Shown: one piece after another, positions 15,588 through 24,928 of the stretch
Numbering within the stretch: the stretch's first letter is position 1
How the letters are laid out: each line of letters starts with the position of its first letter
From: Prevotella sp.
GTDB lineage: Bacteria; Bacteroidota; Bacteroidia; Bacteroidales; Bacteroidaceae
Direction of reading: 5' to 3'
Length of the DNA: 64,000 nt
NCBI GenBank assembly: GCA_017557405.1
Contig: JAFYYV010000006.1
Location: forward strand, 27,628 to 91,627
Notes under the pieces: generated by a model
The model's database searches: none
Told to the model about the DNA's origin: nothing
Seen by the model: only the letters and a program-made list of their open reading frames with translations
Position numbers and translations under genes: made by a program

Positions 15588-16658
15588 ATGAATAAGAAAA
15601 TACGCTTATGCGCGATGGCGCTTTCCGTGTGGGCGGCCTTATCCGTCTATGGGCAGCACGTCGGGGTGAGGAGCGATGTCATCAACGTGGGGCAGGTGGT
15701 GTTCTACCAACCTGTGACCGCGGAATATGAATTGAAGAACAATAGCGGAGGCATGCTACATGTGCGCGACGTGAGGACGACTTGCGGGTGTACAGCCGTT
15801 GAATACCCCCAGCAGGGGATTCCTTCTGGCGAGGACTTCTTTATTCGCATCACTTATGACGCCAAACAGATGGGGCATTTTGAGAAATCCGTAGGCATCT
15901 ATACCGATGTGGAAACTCTTCCTGTGGTGCTCACGTTGAAAGGTGTTGTTGTCGAAGAAATCAAGGATTTCGTGGGCGAATATCCTTATAAGTTGGGCGA
16001 CTTGCTGGTGGATCGTGACAATATCGAGTTCGACGATGTGAACCAAGGTGACCGTCCAGTGGCGAAGATTCACGTGAAGAATGAGACGGGTGGTTCATCG
16101 GAACCCGTTGTGATGCACCTACCCAATTATTTGAAGGCTGAAGTGTCGCCGTCGAAGATTGCTTCGGGGCATTCGGGCGTCATCACCATCATGCTCGACA
16201 CGCGTCAGATTCGCGATTACGGTTTGATTCAGAGGTCGGTTTATCTGGGTAAATTCCCTGGTGACAAAGTGGCTTCGAACAAAGAGATTGTCGTCTCAGC
16301 CGTGATGATGCCAGGATTCCGCGACCTCACCGAGCGCGAGTTGGCGATGGCTCCAAAGATTCAGTTGTCCACAACGTCACTCGAGTTGGGTAGATTTGGT
16401 TCGAAGAAGAAGTTGAAAGGTGATATCGAGATGGTGAACATTGGAAAGTCGGAACTCGAGATTGCCAAATTGCAGATGTTCACAACTGGCCTTCAGTTGT
16501 CGTTGAACAAGACTCGTCTGGCTCCTGGTGAGGGCGCCAAGTTGAAGGTGACCGCTGTGGCGAAGGAATTGCGCGATGTTCGCAGCAAACCTCGTGTGCT
16601 GATGATAACAAACGATCCTGATCATTCGAAGGTGGTGATTGATATCAATGTTGAGTGA
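15588..16658 (+). CDS. DUF1573-domain secreted protein
   Basis: A 356-residue protein with a signal peptide (about residues 1-22, ALSVWAALSVYG). The following DUF1573 domain is marked by NVGQVVFYQPVTAEYELKNN, DVRTTCGCTAVEYP and ITYDAKQMGHFEKSVGIYTD. This is an Ig-like ASH/MSP-fold family common in Bacteroidetes, periplasmic or surface-exposed, of unknown function. A second similar Ig-like module occupies the C-terminal half (LSTTSLELGRFGSKKKLKGD). Its end overlaps the ispH start by 11 bp, so the two are translationally coupled. Confidence 0.85.
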   Translation: MNKKIRLCAMALSVWAALSVYGQHVGVRSDVINVGQVVFYQPVTAEYELKNNSGGMLHVRDVRTTCGCTAVEYPQQGIPSGEDFFIRITYDAKQMGHFEKSVGIYTDVETLPVVLTLKGVVVEEIKDFVGEYPYKLGDLLVDRDNIEFDDVNQGDRPVAKIHVKNETGGSSEPVVMHLPNYLKAEVSPSKIASGHSGVITIMLDTRQIRDYGLIQRSVYLGKFPGDKVASNKEIVVSAVMMPGFRDLTERELAMAPKIQLSTTSLELGRFGSKKKLKGDIEMVNIGKSELEIAKLQMFTTGLQLSLNKTRLAPGEGAKLKVTAVAKELRDVRSKPRVLMITNDPDHSKVVIDINVE

Positions 16659-17538
16659 ACGATTGCAAATAGAAATCGACGAGGGCAGTGGTTTCTGCTT
16701 CGGAGTGACCACAGCCATCAAGAAGGCAGAGGAGGAGTTGGCGAAAGGCGGTTCTCTCTATTGCTTGGGTGACATTGTGCACAATGGAATGGAGGTCGAA
16801 CGGCTTCATGCGATGGGGCTTGTCACCATTACCCACGACGATTTGAAACGTCTGCACGATGTAAAGGTGTTGTTAAGGGCGCATGGAGAACCTCCCGAGA
16901 CTTACGAACTCGCCCGCCAAAACAACATCGAGATTATTGATGCTACCTGTCCTGTGGTGCTTCAACTCCAACGACGAATCAAACGGCAATATGAAAATTC
17001 GTTAGTTGAAATGTCAAGTGAAGGTCATGCGCAAATCGTGATATTCGGCAAGAACGGACATGCAGAAGTGCTCGGATTGGTGGGACAGACAAAGGGAAAT
17101 GCTATTGTGGTGGAGAATATTGAAGATGTGAAGCGTCTCGATTTCAACCACGACATCTACCTTTATTCGCAAACCACGAAGAGCCTTGACGAGTTTCATC
17201 GCATCATCCAGTATATTCAAGCGCATATCTCACCATCGGCTACCTTCAAAAGTTTCGACACCATCTGCCGACAAGTGGCCAATCGCATGCCAAACATCGC
17301 ATCGTTCGCCACTCGTCACGACCTCGTGTTGTTTGTGAGTGGGCGCAAGAGTTCGAATGGAAGGGTGCTCTTCAACGAATGTCGTAGCGTTAATCCCAAT
17401 AGCCATCAAATAGAAAGCGCATGCGAAATCGACATGAGTTGGACACAAGGCGTCAAGACGGTGGGCATCTGCGGAGCAACCAGCACCCCCAAATGGCTGA
17501 TGGAGGAATGTAGGGATTATCTGGTTTTGCATCAATAG
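16648..17538 (+). CDS. ispH: 4-hydroxy-3-methylbut-2-enyl diphosphate reductase
   Basis: The last enzyme of the MEP isoprenoid pathway, converting HMBPP to IPP and DMAPP with a [4Fe-4S] cluster. The three cluster cysteines are visible: Cys17 (SGFCFGV), Cys101 (IDATCPVV) and Cys275 (GICGATSTPKW). The HGEPPETYE and GKNGHAEV segments are also typical. The start is placed at the ATG at 16648 (MLSERLQIEID); an upstream TTG at 16639 is possible but less likely. The 296-residue length is normal. It overlaps the DUF1573 gene by 11 bp and ends before a strong terminator. Its product feeds the polyprenyl synthase at 22356. Confidence 0.95.
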   Translation: MLSERLQIEIDEGSGFCFGVTTAIKKAEEELAKGGSLYCLGDIVHNGMEVERLHAMGLVTITHDDLKRLHDVKVLLRAHGEPPETYELARQNNIEIIDATCPVVLQLQRRIKRQYENSLVEMSSEGHAQIVIFGKNGHAEVLGLVGQTKGNAIVVENIEDVKRLDFNHDIYLYSQTTKSLDEFHRIIQYIQAHISPSATFKSFDTICRQVANRMPNIASFATRHDLVLFVSGRKSSNGRVLFNECRSVNPNSHQIESACEIDMSWTQGVKTVGICGATSTPKWLMEECRDYLVLHQ

Positions 17539-17571
17539 AAGATCAACTTGAATGGTTTCAATAAAGAAAAA

Positions 17572-17606
17572 GAAAAGAGCGGCATCATCACGACGCCGCT
17601 CCTTTC
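17572..17606 (+). terminator. Rho-independent terminator after ispH
   Basis: The arms GAGCGGC (17577-17583) and GCCGCTC (17595-17601), with a preceding A-run and a following CTTT. Confidence 0.7.
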
Positions 17607-17838
17607 AACACAGTAATTAACTCAAAATTTATAATCTATTCTCTCTCATTGTTTCGTAAGCCTGAATGCAAAATTCTTATTTAATACCTGATTTGAGATA
17701 ACATCGAAATTAACATAAACAAAAACTTATTCATCTTTATCTGTCGCAAAAATAGAGAAAACTCCATCTCGTGACAATTTTTTTCAGCGAATTACCTTTT
17801 TTCTTCAACGAATCGCCTTTAATGATGTATTTTTTTCG

Positions 17839-17846
17839 TACATTTG
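17839..17846 (+). promoter_or_regulatory. Bacteroidetes -7 promoter box (TACATTTG)
   Basis: A TAnnTTTG match 43 bp before the glycoside hydrolase start. The 351-bp gap (17539-17889) otherwise holds only the ispH terminator and AT-rich sequence. Confidence 0.6.
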
Positions 17847-17889
17847 CACTCGTAAATACAAAAAACAAACAACTAACATCCTCTATAAC

Positions 17890-19695
17890 ATGAAAAAACT
17901 GCTTGCATCCTTGTTCGCATTGATGGCTCCGGTGTGGGTCTTCGGTGCCACAGAACTGCCTATCGTGCAGAACGTCTATGCCCGTCAACCCATATCGCTG
18001 AATGGTCGATGGAATTATATCGTCGATCAGCAGGAGATTGGTTATTACGATTATCGCATGAATCCTATGCGCCACACGTGGGGCGATAATGCCAAGGCTC
18101 GTCGTCCTTCCGATCTCGTAGAGTATAATTTCGATGTGTCGCCAGCCATGAAAATCCCTACCGACTGGAACACCGCCGACCAACAGCTCTTCTTCTACGA
18201 AGGGACGGTTTGGTTCAAGCGTAGTTTCAACTATACCAAGAAGGCCGACCGACACGCCATTCTTTATTTCGGAGCCGTCAACTACGAGGCCATCGTGTAT
18301 GTAAACGGCCAACGTGTGGGACGTCATGTCGGTGGATTCACGCCGTTTAACTTCGATGTCACCGAGCAGTTGCACGATGGTGAGAACTTCGTGGTAGTGA
18401 AGGTGGATAACAAACGCCATCGTGACAATGTGCCCACGGAGATTTTCGACTGGTGGAACTACGGCGGTATCACGCGCGATGTGCTGCTCTTCGAGGTTGG
18501 CGATGTATTCGTTGACGATTACACCATCCAATTGGCGAAGGGCAACCAGCGGCTCATCGATTGCCAGATTCGCCTGAACAAGGCTGTTGCTGGTCAGCAG
18601 GTCGTTGTCAGCATTCCCGAACTGAAGCTCAATCAGAAGCTTGTTACCGATGCCGAAGGTCGTGCCTCAGTGCAGATGAAGGCGCGTCCTGTGCTGTGGT
18701 CGCCCGAGAATCCCAAATTATATAAGGTGGAAATCGAGTTGGACGGTCAGCGGTTGACCGACGAGATCGGCTTCCGAACCATCGAGACACGCGGCAAACA
18801 GATCCTGCTCAATGGCAAGCCCATCTTCCTGCGTGGCATCAGTATCCACGAAGAGGCACCCTACCGTCAAGGTCGTGCGCATACCACTGAGGATGCCCAC
18901 ATTCTGCTCACATGGGCGAAGGAGTTGGGTTGCAACTATGTGCGCTTGGCTCACTATCCTCACAACGAGCTTGCCGTGCGCGAAGCCGAGCGTATGGGCA
19001 TTATGGTGTGGAGTGAGATACCTGTCTATTGGACGATTTCGTGGCAGAACGAAGGTACTTTTAACAATGCCCGACAGCAACTCCACGATATGATCCGACG
19101 CGATCACAATCGTGCCGCCATTATCATCTGGTCGATAGCCAACGAGACACCACACAGCGATGCCCGCGATCAGTTCTTGGGCAAGTTGGCTGAATATGCC
19201 CGCACGCAAGACAACACGCGTCTCATCAGTATGGCTATGGAGGTGACTGGCGCCTCCAATTATGTGAACCGGTTGCAGGACAACATGAACAAGTTTGTCG
19301 ATGTAGTGAGCTTCAACGAATATGTTGGCTGGTATCGCGATGTCCACGATGCTCCTCGCATGACGTGGGAAGTGCCGTATGAGAAGCCCGTCATCATCAG
19401 CGAATGGGGTGGTGGAGCCCTTGCTGGCAATCATGGTTCGAAGGAGCAACGTTGGACGGAGGAATTCCAAGAGAACCTCTATCGTGAGAACATCGCCATG
19501 CTTGAGAAGATTGATGGTCTTGCTGGTATGAGTCCTTGGATTCTGAAAGACTTCCTCTCGCCCCGTCGTCCGCTCTTCGGTGTGCAGGATTGGTTCAATC
19601 GCAAGGGTGTTGTCTCGGACAAAGGAGAAAAGAAACTCGCTTTCTACGTGCTTCGCGATTGGTACGAACGCAAGCGACAAGAATACGAGAAATAA
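17890..19695 (+). CDS. Glycoside hydrolase family 2, probable beta-glucuronidase
   Basis: A 601-residue enzyme with a signal peptide (MKKLLASLFALMAPVWVFG), so periplasmic or surface. The GH2 sugar-binding domain (LNGRWNYIVDQQ), the Ig-like domain and the TIM barrel follow in the usual order. The acid/base is Glu419 (SIANETP) and the nucleophile Glu505 (IISEWGGG). An N-x-K motif, Asn570-Arg-Lys572 (FNRKGV), is the signature that separates beta-glucuronidases from galactosidases in this family by binding the substrate carboxylate. It likely releases glucuronate from glycans or conjugates. It stands alone, with its own promoter (17839) and a shared bidirectional terminator (19712), between ispH and cmk. 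The exact substrate is inferred from the motif only. Confidence 0.88.
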   Translation: MKKLLASLFALMAPVWVFGATELPIVQNVYARQPISLNGRWNYIVDQQEIGYYDYRMNPMRHTWGDNAKARRPSDLVEYNFDVSPAMKIPTDWNTADQQLFFYEGTVWFKRSFNYTKKADRHAILYFGAVNYEAIVYVNGQRVGRHVGGFTPFNFDVTEQLHDGENFVVVKVDNKRHRDNVPTEIFDWWNYGGITRDVLLFEVGDVFVDDYTIQLAKGNQRLIDCQIRLNKAVAGQQVVVSIPELKLNQKLVTDAEGRASVQMKARPVLWSPENPKLYKVEIELDGQRLTDEIGFRTIETRGKQILLNGKPIFLRGISIHEEAPYRQGRAHTTEDAHILLTWAKELGCNYVRLAHYPHNELAVREAERMGIMVWSEIPVYWTISWQNEGTFNNARQQLHDMIRRDHNRAAIIIWSIANETPHSDARDQFLGKLAEYARTQDNTRLISMAMEVTGASNYVNRLQDNMNKFVDVVSFNEYVGWYRDVHDAPRMTWEVPYEKPVIISEWGGGALAGNHGSKEQRWTEEFQENLYRENIAMLEKIDGLAGMSPWILKDFLSPRRPLFGVQDWFNRKGVVSDKGEKKLAFYVLRDWYERKRQEYEK

Positions 19696-19711
19696 CTGAC
19701 GAGATAAAAAG

Positions 19712-19752
19712 CAAGGGGGCATGTCAAAATTGGCTGCCCCCTTGTTGTATTT
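19712..19752. terminator. Bidirectional terminator between converging genes
   Basis: The perfect 10-bp arms CAAGGGGGCA (19712-19721) and TGCCCCCTTG (19735-19744) lie between the plus-strand hydrolase and the minus-strand cmk. Confidence 0.75.
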
Positions 19753-19786
19753 CGACGAATTATATTTCAAAGTCCGTCAACCCCTT

Positions 19787-20485
19787 TCATTCAGCCTCAT
19801 TGACTACGCGTTCATATTGTGCGTAGAGCCATTCGTTCTGCTCGGGAATGGTCAAGTTACTATTGTCGAGCAGCAGGGCGTCTTCGGCTTGTCGCAAAGG
19901 CGATACTTCGCGGTGCGAGTCTTGGTAGTCGCGCTCGATGACGTTCTTCAAGATGTCGTCGAAATCGGCAGGCATTCCTTTCTCTTCAAGTTCTTTGAAA
20001 CGTCGTTGTGCCCGTACTTCCGCAGAGGCTGTAACGAAAACCTTCAGTTCGGCATTTGGAAAGACGGTGGTTCCAATGTCGCGTCCGTCCATTACAATGC
20101 CACCTTCTTGTCCCATAGCTTGCTGTTGTGCCACCATCTCAGTGCGCACGAAGGGGATGGCGGAAACGGCGCTGACGTGATTTGATACTTCAAGCGAGCG
20201 GATGACTTGTTCCACGAGTTCGCCGTTGAGGTAGGTGTCGGGGCGTCCCGTTTCAGGGTTAAACTTGAATGTGATGCTGATTTCAGGCATCCGTTTTTCT
20301 AATTCGTCGGTCTTCACCGTGTCGTCTTCGTTGAAAAGGTCGTTGCGCAGGGCGAAGAGCGTCACGGTGCGGTACATGGCACCTGTGTCTACATAGACGT
20401 AACCTATGCGGCGTGCCAGGTCTTTGGCCATCGTGCTCTTTCCGCACGACGAGTGGCCGTCGATGGCGATGGTAATCTTTTTCAT
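19787..20485 (-). CDS. cmk: Cytidylate kinase
   Basis: Phosphorylates CMP and dCMP to the diphosphates in the cytoplasm. The 232-residue protein has the P-loop GHSSCGKST (residues 10-18), the CMP-binding [10 protein letters not shown] segment, the [18 protein letters not shown] core and the arginine-rich lid ([23 protein letters not shown]). Length and motif order are typical. It starts 33 bp after the porQ stop and is probably co-transcribed with it. Confidence 0.96.
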   Translation of the reverse strand: MKKITIAIDGHSSCGKSTMAKDLARRIGYVYVDTGAMYRTVTLFALRNDLFNEDDTVKTDELEKRMPEISITFKFNPETGRPDTYLNGELVEQVIRSLEVSNHVSAVSAIPFVRTEMVAQQQAMGQEGGIVMDGRDIGTTVFPNAELKVFVTASAEVRAQRRFKELEEKGMPADFDDILKNVIERDYQDSHREVSPLRQAEDALLLDNSNLTIPEQNEWLYAQYERVVNEAE

Positions 20486-20518
20486 ATATCAGTTTTGTGA
20501 GTTTATGAGTTTGCGAGT

Positions 20519-21469
20519 TTAAAGGTTGATGGCTAGATTCAGTACGAGCGAATGGCTCGACACATGGTATTTACCATAGGCAAGATGCAGCTTGAAACGT
20601 TCGAGTGCGAGGCCTGCTCCTAACGAGAGACCTGCCCCGTGGGCACTCTCATCGTCTACATCGTTGGTCGTGATGGTCATCTCATGGGCACGTCGGAAGT
20701 TGTATCCTGCGCCCACCCACACCTGTTGTGTGAGCAGTAGGTCAATGCCCGCAGCCAAATGGTTGATAAACTTGTAATCCCAATGGGTGAGGTCGACGAG
20801 CGTTCCTGAGAATCTGAGCGGTGTGCCTACGAGTCTCTTGCTTGCACCCACTTGCAGGTCGAAAGGTAATCGTTCGTATTCGTCATCATAGGCATCGATT
20901 TGTCCACCCAAGTTCTTGGCCGTGAGTGATAACGAGAGTCCGCTTTCAGGGTTGTAATAGTTCAATCCCAAGTCAACGGCTACAGCCATCGAGTTGTAGC
21001 TGGCAATGTGCGAGTTGATGAACTTTGCAGCTATGCCTCCACTCAGGTTGTTGGCCAGCAGATGCGAGTAGTAGCCAGTAATGGCGATGTCGCGAGCCGA
21101 AAAATCACCCATCATCACGTTGTTCTCATCCACTTCCTTCATCGTGCCATAATCCATGAACTGACCCGATACAGCCCATACTCCTCGTTCACCCACAGCG
21201 TGGTTAAAAGCCGCATTGGCTGTGTAGGCGCCTTGCATGTAATTCATGAATCCCATGTGGAGCGTCTTGTCGCTTACATTCTGGAGCAAAGCTGGGTTAT
21301 GGAAGATGAGTGCCTCATCATCCTCTGCAAGTGTGATGTTGTCGCCACCCAAGGCAGCAGCATGCGCACTTACTGGCAGCCGAAGGAAATTGTATATCGT
21401 CTGACTCTCCTGTGCCTTTGCAATAATGGCAAAAAGCGTTAATAGAAGAGTGAAAACAGCTTTTTTCAT
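20519..21469 (-). CDS. porQ: Type IX secretion system protein PorQ
   Basis: A 316-residue outer-membrane beta-barrel-type protein with a signal peptide (MKKAVFTLLLTLFAIIAKA). It has the PorQ/PorV-like start (QTIYNFLRLPVSAHAAALGG, then NPALLQ) and many amphipathic strands ending in a typical barrel C-terminus (HSLVLNLAINL). In the T9SS, PorQ is thought to help anchor the sortase machinery at the outer membrane. From memory, porQ, cmk and ispH are neighbours in Porphyromonas gingivalis as well, which supports the call. The T9SS explains the C-terminal sorting tails on proteins elsewhere in this window. Promoter at 21492-21499. Confidence 0.88.
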   Translation of the reverse strand: MKKAVFTLLLTLFAIIAKAQESQTIYNFLRLPVSAHAAALGGDNITLAEDDEALIFHNPALLQNVSDKTLHMGFMNYMQGAYTANAAFNHAVGERGVWAVSGQFMDYGTMKEVDENNVMMGDFSARDIAITGYYSHLLANNLSGGIAAKFINSHIASYNSMAVAVDLGLNYYNPESGLSLSLTAKNLGGQIDAYDDEYERLPFDLQVGASKRLVGTPLRFSGTLVDLTHWDYKFINHLAAGIDLLLTQQVWVGAGYNFRRAHEMTITTNDVDDESAHGAGLSLGAGLALERFKLHLAYGKYHVSSHSLVLNLAINL

Positions 21470-21491
21470 TTATTTTATTCTAATTTATGCA

Positions 21492-21499
21492 CAAAGATA
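21492..21499 (-). promoter_or_regulatory. Bacteroidetes -7 promoter box (TATCTTTG) for porQ-cmk
   Basis: A TAnnTTTG match on the minus strand 22 bp before the porQ start; divergent from the box at 21522. Confidence 0.6.
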
Positions 21500-21521
21500 C
21501 GCTTTTTTCGAATTTCTACAT

Positions 21522-21529
21522 TATATTTG
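21522..21529 (+). promoter_or_regulatory. Bacteroidetes -7 promoter box (TATATTTG) for the TonB-domain gene
   Basis: A TAnnTTTG match 60 bp before the start at 21590, in the divergent intergenic region shared with porQ. Confidence 0.55.
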
Positions 21530-21589
21530 CATCATCTTTTACAGACATTTCGTAATAAATAACGAAAAAATCTGTTTTTTAGTATAAAG

Positions 21590-22300
21590 ATGGAACAGAA
21601 GAAGACGGACAAAGGAACACTTGAGAACAAACGAACCACCGGTTTCCTGTTGGGGCTGGTGCTGGTGTTTTCGATGGCCTTTGTCGCGTTGGAATATACG
21701 AGTCATGCCCCTGACTACGAAGTCGAAGAGTTGCTCATCGACGAGTTGGCGCAAGAGTTGGAACTGCTGCCCGCCATTGAACAGCAGGAGATGATAGCTG
21801 CCCAACAACCGACGGAAGTCATCAAGGTTCCAGAAAAGATAAGGGCAGTTGACGAGGTGCCGCCACCTGAGTCGGATGCGCTGCAAATGACCGATATGAC
21901 GTTAGGGGGCGAAGTCGATGAGGTTCCACAACCCACTACTACTGCCGAACCTCTGCCTCCTGTAGTCACCGATATGGACGACAATCCGTTGAACTTCCGC
22001 ATCGTTGAGCAGTTGCCCGAGTTTCCAGGTGGTATGGTGGCATTCATGAAGTGGCTCACGAAGAATCTGAAATACCCACCGTCAGCCCAAAGCCGAAAGG
22101 TTCAAGGAAGGGTGGTGGTCTCGTTCATTGTGAATAAAGACGGAACCATCGTCGATGCTAAAGTCGTGAAATCGGTGGATCCACAACTGGATCGCGAAGC
22201 CATGCGTGTGGTCAGGATGATGCCCAAGTGGAAACCTGGTTTGCAGATGGGGAAACCCTGTCGTACGATGTTCGCCATTCCCATCGTCTTCAAACTGTGA
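21590..22300 (+). CDS. TonB family energy-transducer-like protein
   Basis: A 236-residue protein with a short cytoplasmic N-terminus, one transmembrane helix (LLGLVLVFSMAFVALEY, about 19-36), an acidic/Pro-rich periplasmic linker (about 45-145) and a TonB C-terminal domain (LPEFPGGMVAFMKWLTKNLK, VQGRVVVSFIVNKDGTI, DREAMRVVRMMPKWKPG). Such proteins couple proton-motive force to outer-membrane receptors, or act as generic periplasmic TonB-domain proteins. No ExbB/ExbD genes are in the window. The polyprenyl synthase gene follows 55 bp later. Confidence 0.9.
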   Translation: MEQKKTDKGTLENKRTTGFLLGLVLVFSMAFVALEYTSHAPDYEVEELLIDELAQELELLPAIEQQEMIAAQQPTEVIKVPEKIRAVDEVPPPESDALQMTDMTLGGEVDEVPQPTTTAEPLPPVVTDMDDNPLNFRIVEQLPEFPGGMVAFMKWLTKNLKYPPSAQSRKVQGRVVVSFIVNKDGTIVDAKVVKSVDPQLDREAMRVVRMMPKWKPGLQMGKPCRTMFAIPIVFKL

Positions 22301-22355
22301 TGGCGGAAATCAAAAAATGAAACAAAGAATTGCCAAATCTAAACACAACTAAGCA

Positions 22356-23330
22356 ATGTTTACATCAGAAGATATCCTTGCGAAAGTCAATTATTACATT
22401 GATCATTTGCCCTACGATCGTCGCCCCGAGTCGTTGTATGATCCAATTCGCTACGTGCTCTCGTTGGGCGGAAAACGCATTAGGCCTGTGCTGATGTTGT
22501 TGTCATACAATCTATATGCGGATGATGTTGACACCATTCTTCCTGTGTCATGTGGATTAGAAACGTTCCATAACTTCACCTTGCTGCACGACGATTTGAT
22601 GGACAATGCCGAACTGAGGCGTGGTCAGCAGACCGTTCACAAGAAATGGAATGCCAATACGGCCATCCTTTCAGGCGACACTATGTTTGTGATGGCATTT
22701 GAGCGTATGACGCATTGTCGTGCCGACAAACTGGCTGATGTGGTGGGAACCTTTACTGAGACGGCGTTGGAGATTGACGAAGGTCAACAGATGGATATGG
22801 ACTTCGAAAACCGTACTGATGTGACCGAGGATGAATACATCGAGATGATTCGCTTGAAGACAAGTGTGTTGTTGGCATGTGCTGTGAAGATAGGCGCCAT
22901 TTTGGCCAATGCCTCTGCGGAAGATGCCGAGATACTTTATAAGTTTGCCGAGCAATTGGGTTTGGCGTTCCAGTTGCAAGACGATTTCTTGGATGTCTAT
23001 GGCGACACGAAAGTCTTTGGTAAAGCCATTGGTGGCGATATTACGTCGAACAAGAAGACCTATATGCTCATCAATGCCTGCAACAAGGCAAACGCCGAAC
23101 AACATGCGGAGTTGATGGATTGGATTGGACGTAAAGATTTTGATGCACAAGAGAAGATTGCTGCCGTGACTCGTCTTTACAACGACATCGGCATCGACAA
23201 ACTGGCTCAGCGGAAAATCGAAGAGTATTTTGCCGAGAGTCGGAAATATCTGGACAAACTCAATGTTCCTGAGGAGCGGAAGAGTGAACTACGTAAATAT
23301 GTGGCCAACATGATGAACCGTCAGAACTAA
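22356..23330 (+). CDS. Polyprenyl diphosphate synthase
   Basis: A long-chain trans-prenyltransferase that extends farnesyl or geranyl diphosphate with IPP, supplying the menaquinone side chain or a related lipid. Both Asp-rich motifs are present: DDLMD at residues 79-83 and DDFLD at 209-213, with the GGKRIRP substrate loop upstream. The 324-residue length is typical of octaprenyl or solanesyl synthases; chain length cannot be read from the sequence here. The stop codon overlaps the next start (TAATG at 23328-23332), showing translational coupling. Confidence 0.93.
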   Translation: MFTSEDILAKVNYYIDHLPYDRRPESLYDPIRYVLSLGGKRIRPVLMLLSYNLYADDVDTILPVSCGLETFHNFTLLHDDLMDNAELRRGQQTVHKKWNANTAILSGDTMFVMAFERMTHCRADKLADVVGTFTETALEIDEGQQMDMDFENRTDVTEDEYIEMIRLKTSVLLACAVKIGAILANASAEDAEILYKFAEQLGLAFQLQDDFLDVYGDTKVFGKAIGGDITSNKKTYMLINACNKANAEQHAELMDWIGRKDFDAQEKIAAVTRLYNDIGIDKLAQRKIEEYFAESRKYLDKLNVPEERKSELRKYVANMMNRQN

Positions 23331-24028
23331 TGCCTTACCGCCGACTACCCAAAACCGATGCCGCACGTCTGCGAGCACTCAAGACGTTGTTAGACAATAA
23401 TGATATCTATGTTGTCAGGAACCGTTTCTTGGATTGGAAAACATTGAATCGTGCCCAACCAGCTTACGATCGTCTACTGACAGCCAACGAGCAGTATCGT
23501 GTGAGTTCACAGGCGCAGACTCGCCATACAGCCAAGTTGGAAAGACTCCAACGAAATGCCACCATCTATGTAAGCCATTTTGTGCAGGTTCTGCTCATGT
23601 CGGTCGAGCGTGGGGAGACCAAACGACAGTTGTTGCCACTCTATGGTTTGGAGGAAGATATGACCACCGTGCCAAACATCAAGACCCTCGACCGCTTGGT
23701 GGAGTGGGGCGAGAAGATTGTGGAAGGCGAAAAAACGCGTATTAAGAAAGGTGGGCGCCCCATTTATAATCCTTCCATCGGTATGGTTTCCACCCATCTT
23801 GACATTTTCCGCGAGGCTTATGAACAGCAACGTCGCTTGCAGCAACGCACACAAAAGGTGGTCGCCGACCTGCAAACCATTCGTCCTGAGGTGGATGAGA
23901 TATTGCTTGATTTGTGGAATCAAATAGAAAAGCATTTCGAGAACGAACCACCTGAGGTGCGTTTTGCTGAATGTCGGAAGTTCGGTGTGGTGTATTATTA
24001 TCGCCGACATGAACCGCACGACTATTGA
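23330..24028 (+). CDS. Conserved-looking basic protein of unknown function (232 residues)
   Basis: A soluble, basic, largely helical protein. It starts MPYRRLPKTDAARLRALKTL and has Gln/Arg-rich helices (EAYEQQRRLQQRTQKVVADL) and a C-terminal segment ending VVYYYRRHEPHDY. No family was recognised with confidence. The start codon overlaps the stop of the polyprenyl synthase gene, and the TatD gene follows after 24 bp, so it belongs to a three-gene operon. Confidence 0.75.
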   Translation: MPYRRLPKTDAARLRALKTLLDNNDIYVVRNRFLDWKTLNRAQPAYDRLLTANEQYRVSSQAQTRHTAKLERLQRNATIYVSHFVQVLLMSVERGETKRQLLPLYGLEEDMTTVPNIKTLDRLVEWGEKIVEGEKTRIKKGGRPIYNPSIGMVSTHLDIFREAYEQQRRLQQRTQKVVADLQTIRPEVDEILLDLWNQIEKHFENEPPEVRFAECRKFGVVYYYRRHEPHDY

Positions 24029-24052
24029 CAAATAAAGACTATTGCATTTCGA

Positions 24053-24847
24053 ATGAAATTCATTGATACCCATTCGCATCTTGATGGCGAGGAGTTCAGC
24101 CAGGACCTTGATGCCGTTATCAGTCGGGCTCGTGAGGTTGGCGTGTGTAAAGTCTTCTTGCCAGCCATCGATTTGGCATCGGTTGCTACGGTAGAGAACG
24201 TCTGCCGTCAATATCCTGATTTTGCTTATCCCATGTATGGACTTCATCCCGAAGAGGTGAAAGCCGATTGGCGCGAACAGTTAGCAGCCATTCGCCCCCA
24301 TCTGACACCATCCCCTTCTTCTCCTTCGCCTATTGCTATTGGTGAGGTCGGATTGGATTTCTATTGGAGTCGGGAGTTTGAGCAGGAGCAGATTGAAGCC
24401 TTTGAAGAACAAGTGCGTTGGTCGGTTGAGACTCGTCTGCCATTGATGATTCATTGTAGGAAGGCACAAAATGAGATGGTCAAGATTCTTCGTCGTTACG
24501 AAGGGCGGTTGCCAGGTGGTGTATTCCATTGTTTCACAGGGAATGAAATAGAGGCTCGCGAACTGCTAACGTTTGAGAATTTTGTGTTGGGAATAGGTGG
24601 TGTGCTGACCTTCAAGAAGAGCCATCTGCCCGAGGTGTTGCCTTCGGTGGTTCCCCTTTCGCGCATCGTTCTCGAAACCGACAGCCCGTATATGGCTCCC
24701 GTTCCCCATCGTGGCGAGCGCAATGAGAGTGCTTATGTAGCTTGCGTGCTTGAAAAACTGGCAGCCAGCTATGGAGTGGATGCGGAGGAAGTGGCACGAC
24801 AGACAAACGAGAATGTGAAACGGGTGTTTGGCGTCGATGTACTGTAA
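24053..24847 (+). CDS. TatD family metal-dependent deoxyribonuclease
   Basis: A 264-residue TIM-barrel hydrolase. The metal ligands are visible in order: DTHSHLD (His7, His9), IGEVGLDFYW (Glu), MIHCRKA (His), FHCFTG (His) and LETDSPYMAP (Asp). TatD proteins are Mg-dependent 3'-5' exonucleases linked to DNA repair and quality control. It is the last gene before tRNA-Ser and probably shares the transcript of the two upstream genes. Confidence 0.93.
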   Translation: MKFIDTHSHLDGEEFSQDLDAVISRAREVGVCKVFLPAIDLASVATVENVCRQYPDFAYPMYGLHPEEVKADWREQLAAIRPHLTPSPSSPSPIAIGEVGLDFYWSREFEQEQIEAFEEQVRWSVETRLPLMIHCRKAQNEMVKILRRYEGRLPGGVFHCFTGNEIEARELLTFENFVLGIGGVLTFKKSHLPEVLPSVVPLSRIVLETDSPYMAPVPHRGERNESAYVACVLEKLAASYGVDAEEVARQTNENVKRVFGVDVL

Positions 24848-24903
24848 ACATTAAAGAACCTTAAATTGCACCCATATGTTGGTGTTTTTTCAAATAAATG
24901 CGA

Positions 24904-24911
24904 TAACTTTG
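24904..24911 (+). promoter_or_regulatory. Bacteroidetes -7 promoter box (TAACTTTG) for tRNA-Ser
   Basis: A TAnnTTTG match 18 bp upstream of the tRNA 5' end. Confidence 0.6.
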
Positions 24912-24928
24912 CATTCGCTTTTTGAATT

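Noticed and set aside
18718-19770. Minus-strand ORF of 350 codons opposite the GH2 gene
   Set aside because: The plus strand carries the catalytic motifs of GH2; the minus frame shows no domain.
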